Source of the DNA: Chitinophagales bacterium
GTDB lineage: Bacteria; Bacteroidota; Bacteroidia; Chitinophagales; Chitinophagaceae
Reading direction: 5' to 3'
DNA length: 43,912 bases
Assembly: GCA_015655015.1 (NCBI GenBank)
Contig: JAATFV010000111.1
Location: 1-43,912, forward strand
The notes under the pieces are model-generated. The model worked only from the letters and a program-made list of their open reading frames with translations. It ran no database searches and was not told the DNA's origin. Below, one piece after another: positions 34,496 to 42,735 of this stretch; position 1 is the stretch's first letter, and every line of letters begins with the position of its first letter. Position numbers and translations under genes: made by a program.

Positions 34496-37400
34496 ATGAG
34501 AAAACCATTCAGACTACTTATTCTGCTACTATTTTCTGCTCTTTGGGCATCCGCTCAAAACAAAGAAGTCTCCGGGAAGATCACAGACTCCACGGGGATC
34601 CCGATTCCGGGAGCATCCATTAAGCTTAAAGGTAAAAAAGGCGGCGCCAGCGCTGGTGCGGACGGATCATTCCGGATGACGGTCCCTTCGAATGCCACAC
34701 TGGTTATAAGCGCGGTAGGATATGAACCACAGGAGATCAGTGCTGCCAATTCCACCGACATCGCCATCCAGATGCATGTGGGCGGCTCCAGTGTATTAAG
34801 TGAGGTCGTAGTTACCTCCCTGGGCATCCGAAGAGAAAAAAGAGAGTTGACATATAGTACCCAGGAGATCAAAGGCGAATCCCTTGTCGCCGCCAAGCAG
34901 GATAATATTATCAACGGCCTGGCCGGTAAAGTCTCCGGTGTACAGATCACCAATTCAACGGGTATGCCTGGCAGCTCCTCGAGGATCGTCATCCGCGGCG
35001 CTGTTTCGCTTATCGGTAATAACCAGCCGCTCTTCGTCGTGGATGGGGTACCCATCGATAACACCGAAGCCGGCCCTATCGACGTGACCCAGCAAGGACC
35101 CGATAACGCCGCCCTGAACCAGGGCAGCAGCTCCAACAGGGCCATCGACATCGATCCTAATATCATCGAGACAGTGACCGTCCTGAAAGGCGCCGCAGCT
35201 ACTGCCCTTTATGGTTCTGCTGCCGCAACAGGCGCTATTATTATCACTACCAAGAATTCCGCCGGCCGCAACAGCAAGCCGCAGATTTCGGTGAGCAGCA
35301 GCTATAGCTTGTCTAATCCCTATTATTATCCCGTTCAGACGCAATATTCGCAAGGTTCAGGCGGACAATTTGTCAACGGCACCACCGACAAATCTTCTAC
35401 CAGCTTTGGCGCTGCAGTTGATACCCTAAGGGTCGACGGCCTCCCGGTTAAATTATATAACCAGCAAAAGTTATTCTTCAAGACGGGTCATACCACAGAT
35501 AACAATGTCAGTGTTACAGGGGCTAGCGATAAATCCAAATACCTGTTGTCCTATTCTTATCTCCGCAACGACGGGGTTACACCCAATACTGATTTTACGA
35601 GGCATTCCTTCTTTGGAAAATTCTCCAACCAGCTGAGCAGTAAAGTCACAGCCAACTTCCAGATGAATTATATCAATTCTGTCAATGACAGGGTCACGGA
35701 AGGAAATGGCCTATCTAACCCTCTATGGACAGTATTTGCGGCTCCCATTACCTGGAACCCTAAACCACCTTTTGATTCAGCGGCAGGGATACAGAATCTT
35801 TATCGCTCCTACGCAAGGAACAATCCTTATTATGTGTTGGAGAACTCCGGTTTTGTCTCAAAGACCAACCGGTTCCTGCCGACCGCTACCATCGTTTATA
35901 ATGCGACGCCCTGGCTTTCCGTTACCGAACGTTTTGGAACGGATATCTACACAGATGAGTCCAATTATCACGAACCCAATACATTTGTCCCGGGTTCAAC
36001 TTTCAATGGCAATGGCGGCGTCTCCAATAGAACAGAGACATACACCCAGTATAATAACGACCTGATAGCCGAAGTGCATAAAGACCTCACGTCTGATCTG
36101 AAAGGCACCTTCCTTGTAGGTATGAATATATTATCCCGGACTGACCGGGTTTATACACAAACAGGCCAGGGACAAAACGTTGTCAATTTTTACAATATCA
36201 CCAATTTTACCAACCTTACTTCTCTTGATATCCTGAGCAGGTACCGGAAAGTAGGTTATTATGCCCAGGCTAACCTGAGTTACAAGAATATGCTGAACCT
36301 CGCCCTTACCGGTCGTTATGATGGTTCCTCCGTGCTGAAGCAAAGCAACGCCTATTATCCCTATGGCTCCGCAGCGTTGGGTTTCGTTTTTACGGAACTG
36401 ATGAAAAGCAACCCTTCAGGACTCAGCTTTGGAAAGGTCAGGGTATCGTATGCCGCAGTAGGTAATGACGATCTGGCTCCCTATTCACTCACTACGCCTT
36501 TCGCTCTGGCAAATGGATCGGCTAATAATATCCTTTACCCCTTCAGCGGTAGTGGAGGTGTTCAAACAGGTTTCTTATACAGCAATATATTGGGCAACCC
36601 CGATCTGAAAAATGAAAAGCTGAAAGAATTCGAAACAGGCCTGGAATTAAAATTCCTGAATAATCGCCTTTCATTCGAAGGTTCTTATTTCGTTCGGAAA
36701 ACGACGGATCTGCTGACCCTGGTCCCCATCGGACCTTCTTCCGGAGCTTACAAGACACAGCTCAATGCCGGCAGCATGCAGGATAAAGGGATAGAGCTCC
36801 TGATCAGCGGCACCCCCATCAAGACCAGGGATTTCTCCTGGGATGTTCTCGTCAATTTCACCCGGATCCGCAATAAGGTCCTCAAACTGGCTCCCGGTGT
36901 AAGTAATATTCAATTCGGCGGCTTCGGCGGCGGCGGCGGTACTTATGCATTTGCAGGCAAGCCCTACGGCATGCTCTACGGTGTTCTATACAAAAGAGAT
37001 GCAAAGGGTAATATCGTGATCGACGACGATCCTGGCAGCAGCACCTATGGCGCTCCGCTGCAGGCCGATACACTGGGCATCATCGGCAACACCAACCCGG
37101 ACTTCCTGGCCGGTATCTCCAATACATTCACTTACAAGGGGCTCTCTCTAAGCTTCCTATTCGATTGGAGACAAGGTGGGGATGTCTTAAACCTGGATGA
37201 TCATTACAACTGGTTCTACGGAACAGCCAAAGCCACTAAAAACCGCGCCCCCAGGGTAATACCGGGTGTCACGAACAGTGACGGAAAGGCTAATACCATT
37301 CCTGTAGATGGTGAAACATACTGGTCGGATGTCAGCAACATAGATGAAGCAGCAGTAGAAAAAGGAACTTTTGTCAAATTAAGGACGGCCAGCCTGTCCT

Positions 37401-37609
37401 ATTCGCTGCGCCCTGAAAGCATCAAAAAGACTCCTTTCAGGTCGATTGTCATTAGCTTAACGGGAAATAACCTCTTCATTTACAAACCCAACTTTTCCAG
37501 CGCAGACCCTGAGGCCAGCATTTCAGGAAGCGGCAACGGACAAGGCGTTACCAACTATATGACACCGACCAGCCGCACCTATATCCTGGGTGTAAGACTG
37601 GGCTTTTAA
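34496..37609 (+). CDS. SusC/RagA-family TonB-dependent outer-membrane receptor
   Basis: A 1037-aa outer-membrane transporter. A signal peptide (RLLILLLFSALWASAQ) leads to a CarboxypepD_reg-like domain (VSGKITDSTGIPIPGASIKL, ISAVGYEPQ), the SusC signature SEVVVTSLGIRREKRELTYS, and the plug (PLFVVDGVPIDN, IETVTVLKGAAATALYGSAA). A long barrel follows, ending YILGVRLGF. No STN domain is visible. The start is ATG at 34496. The SusD partner follows 22 bp after its stop. It is transcribed away from the amino-alcohol operon across a 333-bp shared upstream region, so the two could be co-regulated, although the cargo is not evident. Confidence 0.96.
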   Translation: MRKPFRLLILLLFSALWASAQNKEVSGKITDSTGIPIPGASIKLKGKKGGASAGADGSFRMTVPSNATLVISAVGYEPQEISAANSTDIAIQMHVGGSSVLSEVVVTSLGIRREKRELTYSTQEIKGESLVAAKQDNIINGLAGKVSGVQITNSTGMPGSSSRIVIRGAVSLIGNNQPLFVVDGVPIDNTEAGPIDVTQQGPDNAALNQGSSSNRAIDIDPNIIETVTVLKGAAATALYGSAAATGAIIITTKNSAGRNSKPQISVSSSYSLSNPYYYPVQTQYSQGSGGQFVNGTTDKSSTSFGAAVDTLRVDGLPVKLYNQQKLFFKTGHTTDNNVSVTGASDKSKYLLSYSYLRNDGVTPNTDFTRHSFFGKFSNQLSSKVTANFQMNYINSVNDRVTEGNGLSNPLWTVFAAPITWNPKPPFDSAAGIQNLYRSYARNNPYYVLENSGFVSKTNRFLPTATIVYNATPWLSVTERFGTDIYTDESNYHEPNTFVPGSTFNGNGGVSNRTETYTQYNNDLIAEVHKDLTSDLKGTFLVGMNILSRTDRVYTQTGQGQNVVNFYNITNFTNLTSLDILSRYRKVGYYAQANLSYKNMLNLALTGRYDGSSVLKQSNAYYPYGSAALGFVFTELMKSNPSGLSFGKVRVSYAAVGNDDLAPYSLTTPFALANGSANNILYPFSGSGGVQTGFLYSNILGNPDLKNEKLKEFETGLELKFLNNRLSFEGSYFVRKTTDLLTLVPIGPSSGAYKTQLNAGSMQDKGIELLISGTPIKTRDFSWDVLVNFTRIRNKVLKLAPGVSNIQFGGFGGGGGTYAFAGKPYGMLYGVLYKRDAKGNIVIDDDPGSSTYGAPLQADTLGIIGNTNPDFLAGISNTFTYKGLSLSFLFDWRQGGDVLNLDDHYNWFYGTAKATKNRAPRVIPGVTNSDGKANTIPVDGETYWSDVSNIDEAAVEKGTFVKLRTASLSYSLRPESIKKTPFRSIVISLTGNNLFIYKPNFSSADPEASISGSGNGQGVTNYMTPTSRTYILGVRLGF

Positions 37610-37631
37610 TTGTAACCATTAAATTTTCAGC

Positions 37632-39047
37632 ATGAAAAAGTATATATATATTGTTCCTCTTCTAATATTGATTCTGGCAGGTACAGGCTGTAAGAAATTT
37701 CTCGATGTGAACCATGATCCCAATAATCCGCCGGATGTACAGGAATCCCTGCTCCTCTTCCCCATCGAAGCAGCCCTCACCACTACCGTCACGGCCGGGA
37801 ATATGACCATCGGAAATTATAGCGCCATCGCCATCATTGATTGTTACTGGACACAGCAGCTCGCATTCAACCAGCCTGCACCGCAAGTCGATCAATATAA
37901 GCTGCAGCCAGCCGATCTGGATCAGCAGTGGTTGGAAATTTACAGCTCGGTCCTTCAAAATCTCCTTATTCTTAACAGGAAGGCAGAGGCTGACTCCAAT
38001 TACTCTTATGCTGTAATTGCCAAAACATTGATGGCTTATACAATAGGCATTGTGACGGATCATGTAGGGGATGCGCCTTATTCAAAGGGTTTCGACGGAA
38101 AGACCGTGGTGCCTTATGACACCCAGGAAGATCTGTACAAAACAATGCAGTCCCTGCTCGACAGCGCTATAACAGAAAGCGCACTACCCGCAGGCGTAAG
38201 TACTCCTTATACCGATGATCCCATTTACTATGGAGACATACCCTCCTGGGTACGATTTGCCTACGCGCTGAAAGCAAGGTGTGACATTCATCTTACCAAT
38301 GCTCCCGGTCATGACGCTATTACCCAGTCAAATCTCGCTCTGCAGGATGCAGCAAATGCTTTTACATCGAATGCCGAAGAAGCAACCAACGGCATGTACA
38401 TTGCTGGATCAGGGGAAACCCCCTGGTCGGAGATCCCCAGCAATGGAGGAGTTGTTCCCTCTTCCGTTTTCATAGATAACCTCGTTGCCAGGAACGATCC
38501 CCGGCTCCGCATACTGACTGATACAGGCAGGGGTGGCGTTGATTCCGGTCGTGTCATCGGAACACCGACAGCTGGAAATGTTGCAGTTTATTCACAGGTA
38601 GGCAGCTTCTTTGCCGATCCGGCCGCCCCAGTTTATATCTTCAACTATACCGAGATCCTGTTCATCCAGGCAGAAGCCTATTTCCGCACCGGCAACCTGG
38701 CTGCAGCCACTGATTACTACACCTATGGCATCAATGCCAGCATGTCCAAATTAAAGCTGGATACAACATCCTCAGCAGTCACCACTTATGTAGCCTCCCG
38801 GTTACCCCTGACCAGCACTAATGCCTTGCAAAGGATCATTGAAGAGAAGTTCGTCTCCAATTTCCTGAATATGGAAAACTATAACGACTGGAGAAGAACG
38901 GGCTTCCCTGTGCTAAGCCCCGTTAGAGGCGCCGTTGTACCCACCATTCCCAGAAGGGAGGTATACCCCCTGGCCGAGCTGACAGCCAACCCTCAACCCC
39001 AGCAAAAACTTCTCATCACAGACAGGGTCTGGTGGGATGCTCCATAG
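37632..39047 (+). CDS. SusD/RagB-family nutrient-binding lipoprotein (SusD-like_2 type)
   Basis: A 471-aa outer-membrane lipoprotein. The signal peptide IVPLLILILAGTGC carries a lipobox (LAGTGC) with lipidated Cys. The mature protein begins KKFLDVNHDPNNPPDVQESL, the typical opening of the SusD-like_2 group. Helical repeats follow, with the late motif YTEILFIQAEAYFRTGNLAA and IIEEKFVSNFLNMENYNDWR. The C-terminus RREVYPLAELTANPQ is also typical. It would cap the SusC channel encoded just upstream. This SusD branch is often found with peptide or small-oligomer importers, but the ligand cannot be read from sequence. Confidence 0.95.
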   Translation: MKKYIYIVPLLILILAGTGCKKFLDVNHDPNNPPDVQESLLLFPIEAALTTTVTAGNMTIGNYSAIAIIDCYWTQQLAFNQPAPQVDQYKLQPADLDQQWLEIYSSVLQNLLILNRKAEADSNYSYAVIAKTLMAYTIGIVTDHVGDAPYSKGFDGKTVVPYDTQEDLYKTMQSLLDSAITESALPAGVSTPYTDDPIYYGDIPSWVRFAYALKARCDIHLTNAPGHDAITQSNLALQDAANAFTSNAEEATNGMYIAGSGETPWSEIPSNGGVVPSSVFIDNLVARNDPRLRILTDTGRGGVDSGRVIGTPTAGNVAVYSQVGSFFADPAAPVYIFNYTEILFIQAEAYFRTGNLAAATDYYTYGINASMSKLKLDTTSSAVTTYVASRLPLTSTNALQRIIEEKFVSNFLNMENYNDWRRTGFPVLSPVRGAVVPTIPRREVYPLAELTANPQPQQKLLITDRVWWDAP

Positions 39048-39070
39048 AAAACACACATAATCTTCATAAA

Positions 39071-39104
39071 AAAAGGCTGTCCCGGAAGAGACAGCCTTTT
39101 TTCT
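39071..39104 (+). terminator. Rho-independent terminator of the SusC/SusD operon
   Basis: AAAAGGCTGTC (39071-39081) pairs with GACAGCCTTTT (39090-39100) around an eight-base loop and is followed by a T-rich run. It lies 24 bp after the SusD stop. Confidence 0.88.
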
Positions 39105-39145
39105 TTTACATATCCATAAAACCTTCCAACCCCTTAAAAAGAGAA

Positions 39146-39248
39146 GCAGGTGGTAGAAACCACCTGCGAGTCACATGAGAAAACTTCTATGGGCAACTTT
39201 AAAAGTTCCGGGGAAGTTACCCGTTAGAAAATTTTTATTTCCCCGGAA
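39146..39248. other. Two further strong hairpins in the SusD-LytS gap
   Basis: GCAGGTGGT (39146-39154) and ACCACCTGC (39159-39167) form a perfect 9-bp stem with an AGAA tetraloop. TTCCGGGGAA (39206-39215) and TTCCCCGGAA (39239-39248) form a perfect 10-bp inverted repeat with a 23-base loop. Neither has a terminator T-run in the right place. The remaining 260 bp or so to the kinase gene is A/T-rich with no other clear signal. Confidence 0.5.
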
Positions 39249-39512
39249 TAAATTGAAATATCTTAACGCTGAAGGTAAAAAAGGTTCCGGGAGCCCCTCC
39301 GATAATCTTACCCAACCCTGAAAATTATAGATCGAATCCCCCGTTTAAGCCCCTCAATCCACAAAAACTATTTGCCACTCATCCTTTTATTTTCAAGGCG
39401 ATTTTCCCGAAACATTCTCCTTTTACAATAAATTAACTTTTCTATTAAAAAATAATTAAAGTAATTGCCGTTCTTCTGCTACACTACACTTTCCCCAAAA
39501 CTTAAAAAAAGG

Positions 39513-39554
39513 ATGGCAAAGGCATCGTACTATGCCCAAATGAATTTTCTATGA
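39513..39554 (+). CDS. Possible 13-codon upstream ORF coupled to the LytS-type kinase
   Basis: ATG at 39513, preceded by AAAAAAAGG, opens the frame MAKASYYAQMNFL. Its TGA stop (39552-39554) overlaps the ATG of the kinase gene (39551) in an ATGA arrangement. That geometry is typical of translational coupling. The peptide resembles nothing I recognise, and the overlap could be chance. Confidence 0.3.
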   Translation: MAKASYYAQMNFL

Positions 39555-40585
39555 CTAATGAGAACACGCTGGACGACAGGACGATCAAACTAATCAGCAT
39601 TCCTCTTTTAGGACTCCTGGTTCCCAACCTGTCCGGCCTGATCACCAATCACCTTTACAGCTATCCTGAACTACTGGCCTGTTACGCTTACTTTATCCTG
39701 ATCGCGCTGCTCGTCTGGCAGGGAAATGTCTGGTTCATGTATTTTATAAAGAAAAAATATACCTGGTCGTACCGGCAATACTATAAAATAGTGATCTCCC
39801 TTTTCCTGGTCAACATCGTTTATTCCGGAACACTGTCCATGCTGCTCCTCCACTGCTGGAAAATGTTTGCCCGGGAAACCTACAGCCAGAACGTTCCCCT
39901 TGTTAATACTTCGCTCATCATCATCATTGCAGCCTGCTTCATCACCAATATCTATGAGATCCTCTTCCTGAACAAGGAAATGGAACACAGCCTGTCCAGG
40001 GAACAACAATTGAACATCGCCAAAGCACAGGCTGAACTGGAAGCATTAAAGAACCAGATAGATCCCCACTTCATTTTTAATTCGCTCAATACCCTTTCTT
40101 TTCTCATCACCAGGGATCCGCAGAACGCCCGGCTCTATAATGACACCCTGGCCAATGTATATCGTTACATCCTCAGCAATAAAGAAAGAGACATGGTGCT
40201 CCTGCGGGAAGAAATAGAATTCATCAGCAATTATTTCTACCTGCTCAAAATACGCTTCGGCGAAGCCATCAGCATGGCCATAGAGATCACAGACCTCTCC
40301 TCGGAAGACTTCCTTATTCCTCCTATCTCCATGCAGGCCCTGGTAGAGAATGCCATTAAACACAACGAATTCAATGACAAGTCCCCCCTGATCATCAGCG
40401 TATCCATATCCTCCAATTATGTGATCATTAAAAATATCATCAACCCAAAAAACTATCCTAATCCGACCTCGAAGATCGGCCTGGGCAACCTGGATCACCG
40501 TTACAAGCTGCTCACCAAACGCAACATCATCATAGAAAATAATTTCAAATCATTCTCCGTCAAGCTGCCTATTATTAAATTTTGA
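39551..40585 (+). CDS. LytS-type sensor histidine kinase (His_kinase family, PF06580 type)
   Basis: A 344-aa membrane kinase. Four helices lie in the first 140 residues (LISIPLLGLLVPNLSGLI, LLACYAYFILIALLVW, IVISLFLVNIVYSGTLSMLL, SLIIIIAACFITNIYEILFL). A short coiled segment leads to the phospho-acceptor region ALKNQIDPHFIFNSLNTLSF, with the conserved His in DPHF. The ATP-binding part has IPPISMQALVENAIKHNEF (N-box) and SKIGLGNLDHRYKLL (G-box). No extracellular sensor domain is evident. The LytTR response regulator follows 13 bp downstream and is the obvious partner. The start is ATG at 39551. Confidence 0.95.
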   Translation: MTNENTLDDRTIKLISIPLLGLLVPNLSGLITNHLYSYPELLACYAYFILIALLVWQGNVWFMYFIKKKYTWSYRQYYKIVISLFLVNIVYSGTLSMLLLHCWKMFARETYSQNVPLVNTSLIIIIAACFITNIYEILFLNKEMEHSLSREQQLNIAKAQAELEALKNQIDPHFIFNSLNTLSFLITRDPQNARLYNDTLANVYRYILSNKERDMVLLREEIEFISNYFYLLKIRFGEAISMAIEITDLSSEDFLIPPISMQALVENAIKHNEFNDKSPLIISVSISSNYVIIKNIINPKNYPNPTSKIGLGNLDHRYKLLTKRNIIIENNFKSFSVKLPIIKF

Positions 40586-40598
40586 AAAAACCAACACC

Positions 40599-41372
40599 AT
40601 GCAACAACTAAGTCACATGAAAGTGCTAATCGTAGAAGACGAAAGGCCCGCCTTCGAAAATATGGTAGAGGAGCTGTCTGCCATTGATGAGAACATTATC
40701 GTACTAGCCGGCTGTAACAGCGTGGACGAATCCGTACGATGGCTGAATAACAATCCCCAGCCGGATCTCATACTCATGGACATACAATTATCGGATGGTC
40801 TCTCTTTCAACATCTTTAAGGCCTGTAAGATCACCTGTCCCGTTATCTTCACCACAGCCTATGACAAATACCTTACCCAGGCATTCGAATACAGCAGCAT
40901 CGATTACTTGCTAAAACCTATTAGCCAGGATAAATTGAGGAACGCTATCAAGAAATATAAGGCCCTGCAAACCCATTTTGTAAACAACCATTCCCCTGCC
41001 CACGATGCTTTCAGTTACCCCGAAAAAAAAAGATCCAGGATCCTGGTCAAAAAAGGCACGGAATACCAGACAATACGGGTGGAAGATACCGGATACTTCT
41101 TCACCGAACACAAGCTCGTATTCCTCGTAGACAAAGAGAACAGGAAATACATGGCGGAAAAGAACAACCTGAGCGAGCTGGAAGAAGAATTGGACAGGAA
41201 CTGCTTTTACAGGGCTAACCGGAAATATATCATCAACGCAAACTATGTCAAACGATTCAAACCCCTGGAAAGAAGCAAGATCAGCGTAGAGCTGGTATTG
41301 CCCGTGAACGAAGAAATTATCATCAGCCAGGAAAATTCCGCCTCCTTTAAAAAATGGATCGGGGAGATTTAA
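40599..41372 (+). CDS. LytTR-family response regulator
   Basis: A 257-aa transcriptional regulator. The receiver domain (MKVLIVEDERPAFENMVEEL; phospho-acceptor Asp in DLILMDIQLSDGLSFN; conserved Lys in YLLKPISQDKLRNAI) is followed by a LytTR DNA-binding domain (about 145-255: RILVKKGTEYQTIRVEDTGY, FFTEHKLVFLV, FYRANRKYIINANYVKRFKP). Its kinase partner is directly upstream. ATG at 40599 gives six extra residues before the receiver; ATG at 40617 is also possible. The gene ends 7 bp from the convergent NtrB-like kinase gene, inside an 11-bp tandem repeat. Target genes are unknown, but the upstream SusC/SusD operon is a candidate. Confidence 0.96.
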   Translation: MQQLSHMKVLIVEDERPAFENMVEELSAIDENIIVLAGCNSVDESVRWLNNNPQPDLILMDIQLSDGLSFNIFKACKITCPVIFTTAYDKYLTQAFEYSSIDYLLKPISQDKLRNAIKKYKALQTHFVNNHSPAHDAFSYPEKKRSRILVKKGTEYQTIRVEDTGYFFTEHKLVFLVDKENRKYMAEKNNLSELEEELDRNCFYRANRKYIINANYVKRFKPLERSKISVELVLPVNEEIIISQENSASFKKWIGEI

Positions 41373-41384
41373 AGGAGATTTAAA
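41363..41384. repeat. 11-bp tandem repeat carrying both convergent stop codons
   Basis: GGAGATTTAAA occurs twice in succession. The stop of the LytTR gene (TAA 41370-41372) falls in the first copy, and the minus-strand stop of the kinase gene (41380-41382) falls in the second. TTTAAA is palindromic, so each copy can end a gene on either strand. Confidence 0.7.
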
Positions 41385-42723
41385 AGTGTAACAAAAACGC
41401 ACTTCCCTCCCCTTCAATGGATTGCACCTGTATATTCCCCTTGTGCAATAACATGATCTGCTTGCACAAGCTCAACCCGATCCCGCTCCCGTTCTTCTTC
41501 GTACTAAAGAAAGGAATAAATATATTGTCCACCACCTCCGGCGACATCCCCATCCCATTGTCCGCTACCTTAATGATCGCCCGGTTATTAGCCCCCACCA
41601 GTGCTGACAACGTGATACACGGTTCCGCACTATCCCTGACAGCTTCTACCGCATTCACCACCAGGTTGATCAACACCTGCTCCACCAGGTTGGTATCCGC
41701 CTCCAGGGACAGGTCAGGGTCTTTCAAAATGATCTCCATATCGATATTCTTCTGTTCCAACGTAGGCTCCATCAGATTATGAAGGCTCTCGAACAGATCC
41801 CGGGCATATACCTTGTTCAGATTTAACGTAGTGATCTTATTCAGGTTCCGATAGGTCTCCGCAAACTTTAACAACCCCTCACTGCGCCGCCGGATCGTGC
41901 TGATCCCCAATTTCAGATCGTCAAAAGCGCCGGGCTGCCCCTCCAGCAAATCCACCGAAGCCTGCAGCCGATGCCCCATCGTCTCTGCCAGCGAAGAAAT
42001 GGGGGCCACCGAATTCATGATCTCATGGGTCATGACGCTCAGCAGCTTCTGCCAGGCCTTTGCCTCCGTCTCATCCAGCGCCTCATTCACATCCTGGAAA
42101 GCAATCAGCTTATACACCTTCCCATCCGTCTGGAAAGCGGTAACCGCCAGTAAGGTCTTGAACGTGTTATTATCCTTTGTAATAGACACGATCTTATTCT
42201 CGCCCGGGCGAAGATTGATGATCTCGTGGTACAAAGCGCTATCCCTCCGTTCCAGGGAATGGATGGTCTTAAGATAAGGCACCCCCAGCATGTTCTTAAA
42301 AGACTCATTCATCCAGCTGATCTCCCCGCTCTTATGCTCAAAAGAAAGAATGCCGGTATTCACCAGCTCCAGGATCTTCTGTAAATACTGATATTGCGTC
42401 TCCCTTTCCCGGCTGATCAGCTTGAATGTAGAGTTGATCTCATTAAACCCCTGCCGGAGAGACTTCAGCTCCAGCGGAGCCTCCTTTACATCAAAATAGC
42501 GGGAAAAATCCCGGTAATGAATGGATTCTACGAACTGCTCCACTTCATACTGCGCCTTGCGGTGAAAATTATAAAAGTCCACCAGCTGAAGAATGATCAC
42601 CGGCGCCAGGATAAACAGGAACTCATACCTCCCCTTCACCAAAAAGAAACTGGCCCCCGACAAGGTGAGGAACATAAACAGAACTCTGATAAGAATCCTC
42701 TCCTGGTATCTTTTAAAAATCAT
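41380..42723 (-). CDS. NtrB/NtrY-like sensor histidine kinase
   Basis: A 447-aa membrane kinase. Two helices near the N-terminus (ILIRVLFMFLTLSGASFFLV and YEFLFILAPVIILQLVDFY) precede a HAMP-like segment. A PAS-like region follows (about 115-215: ILELVNTGILSFEHKSGEIS, SFKNMLGVPYL). The H-box is LLSVMTHEIMNSVAPISSLA; the asparagine after the HEI is characteristic of NtrY-like kinases. The ATP-binding part contains LVEQVLINLVVNAVEAVRDS, VADNGMGMSPEVVDNIFIPF and GSGIGLSLCKQIM. The sigma-54-type response regulator gene starts upstream and ends 12 bp before this start, so the pair forms one operon. The signal sensed is unknown. Confidence 0.95.
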   Translation of the reverse strand: MIFKRYQERILIRVLFMFLTLSGASFFLVKGRYEFLFILAPVIILQLVDFYNFHRKAQYEVEQFVESIHYRDFSRYFDVKEAPLELKSLRQGFNEINSTFKLISRERETQYQYLQKILELVNTGILSFEHKSGEISWMNESFKNMLGVPYLKTIHSLERRDSALYHEIINLRPGENKIVSITKDNNTFKTLLAVTAFQTDGKVYKLIAFQDVNEALDETEAKAWQKLLSVMTHEIMNSVAPISSLAETMGHRLQASVDLLEGQPGAFDDLKLGISTIRRRSEGLLKFAETYRNLNKITTLNLNKVYARDLFESLHNLMEPTLEQKNIDMEIILKDPDLSLEADTNLVEQVLINLVVNAVEAVRDSAEPCITLSALVGANNRAIIKVADNGMGMSPEVVDNIFIPFFSTKKNGSGIGLSLCKQIMLLHKGNIQVQSIEGEGSAFLLHF

Positions 42724-42735
42724 ATGCCCCCCGGG

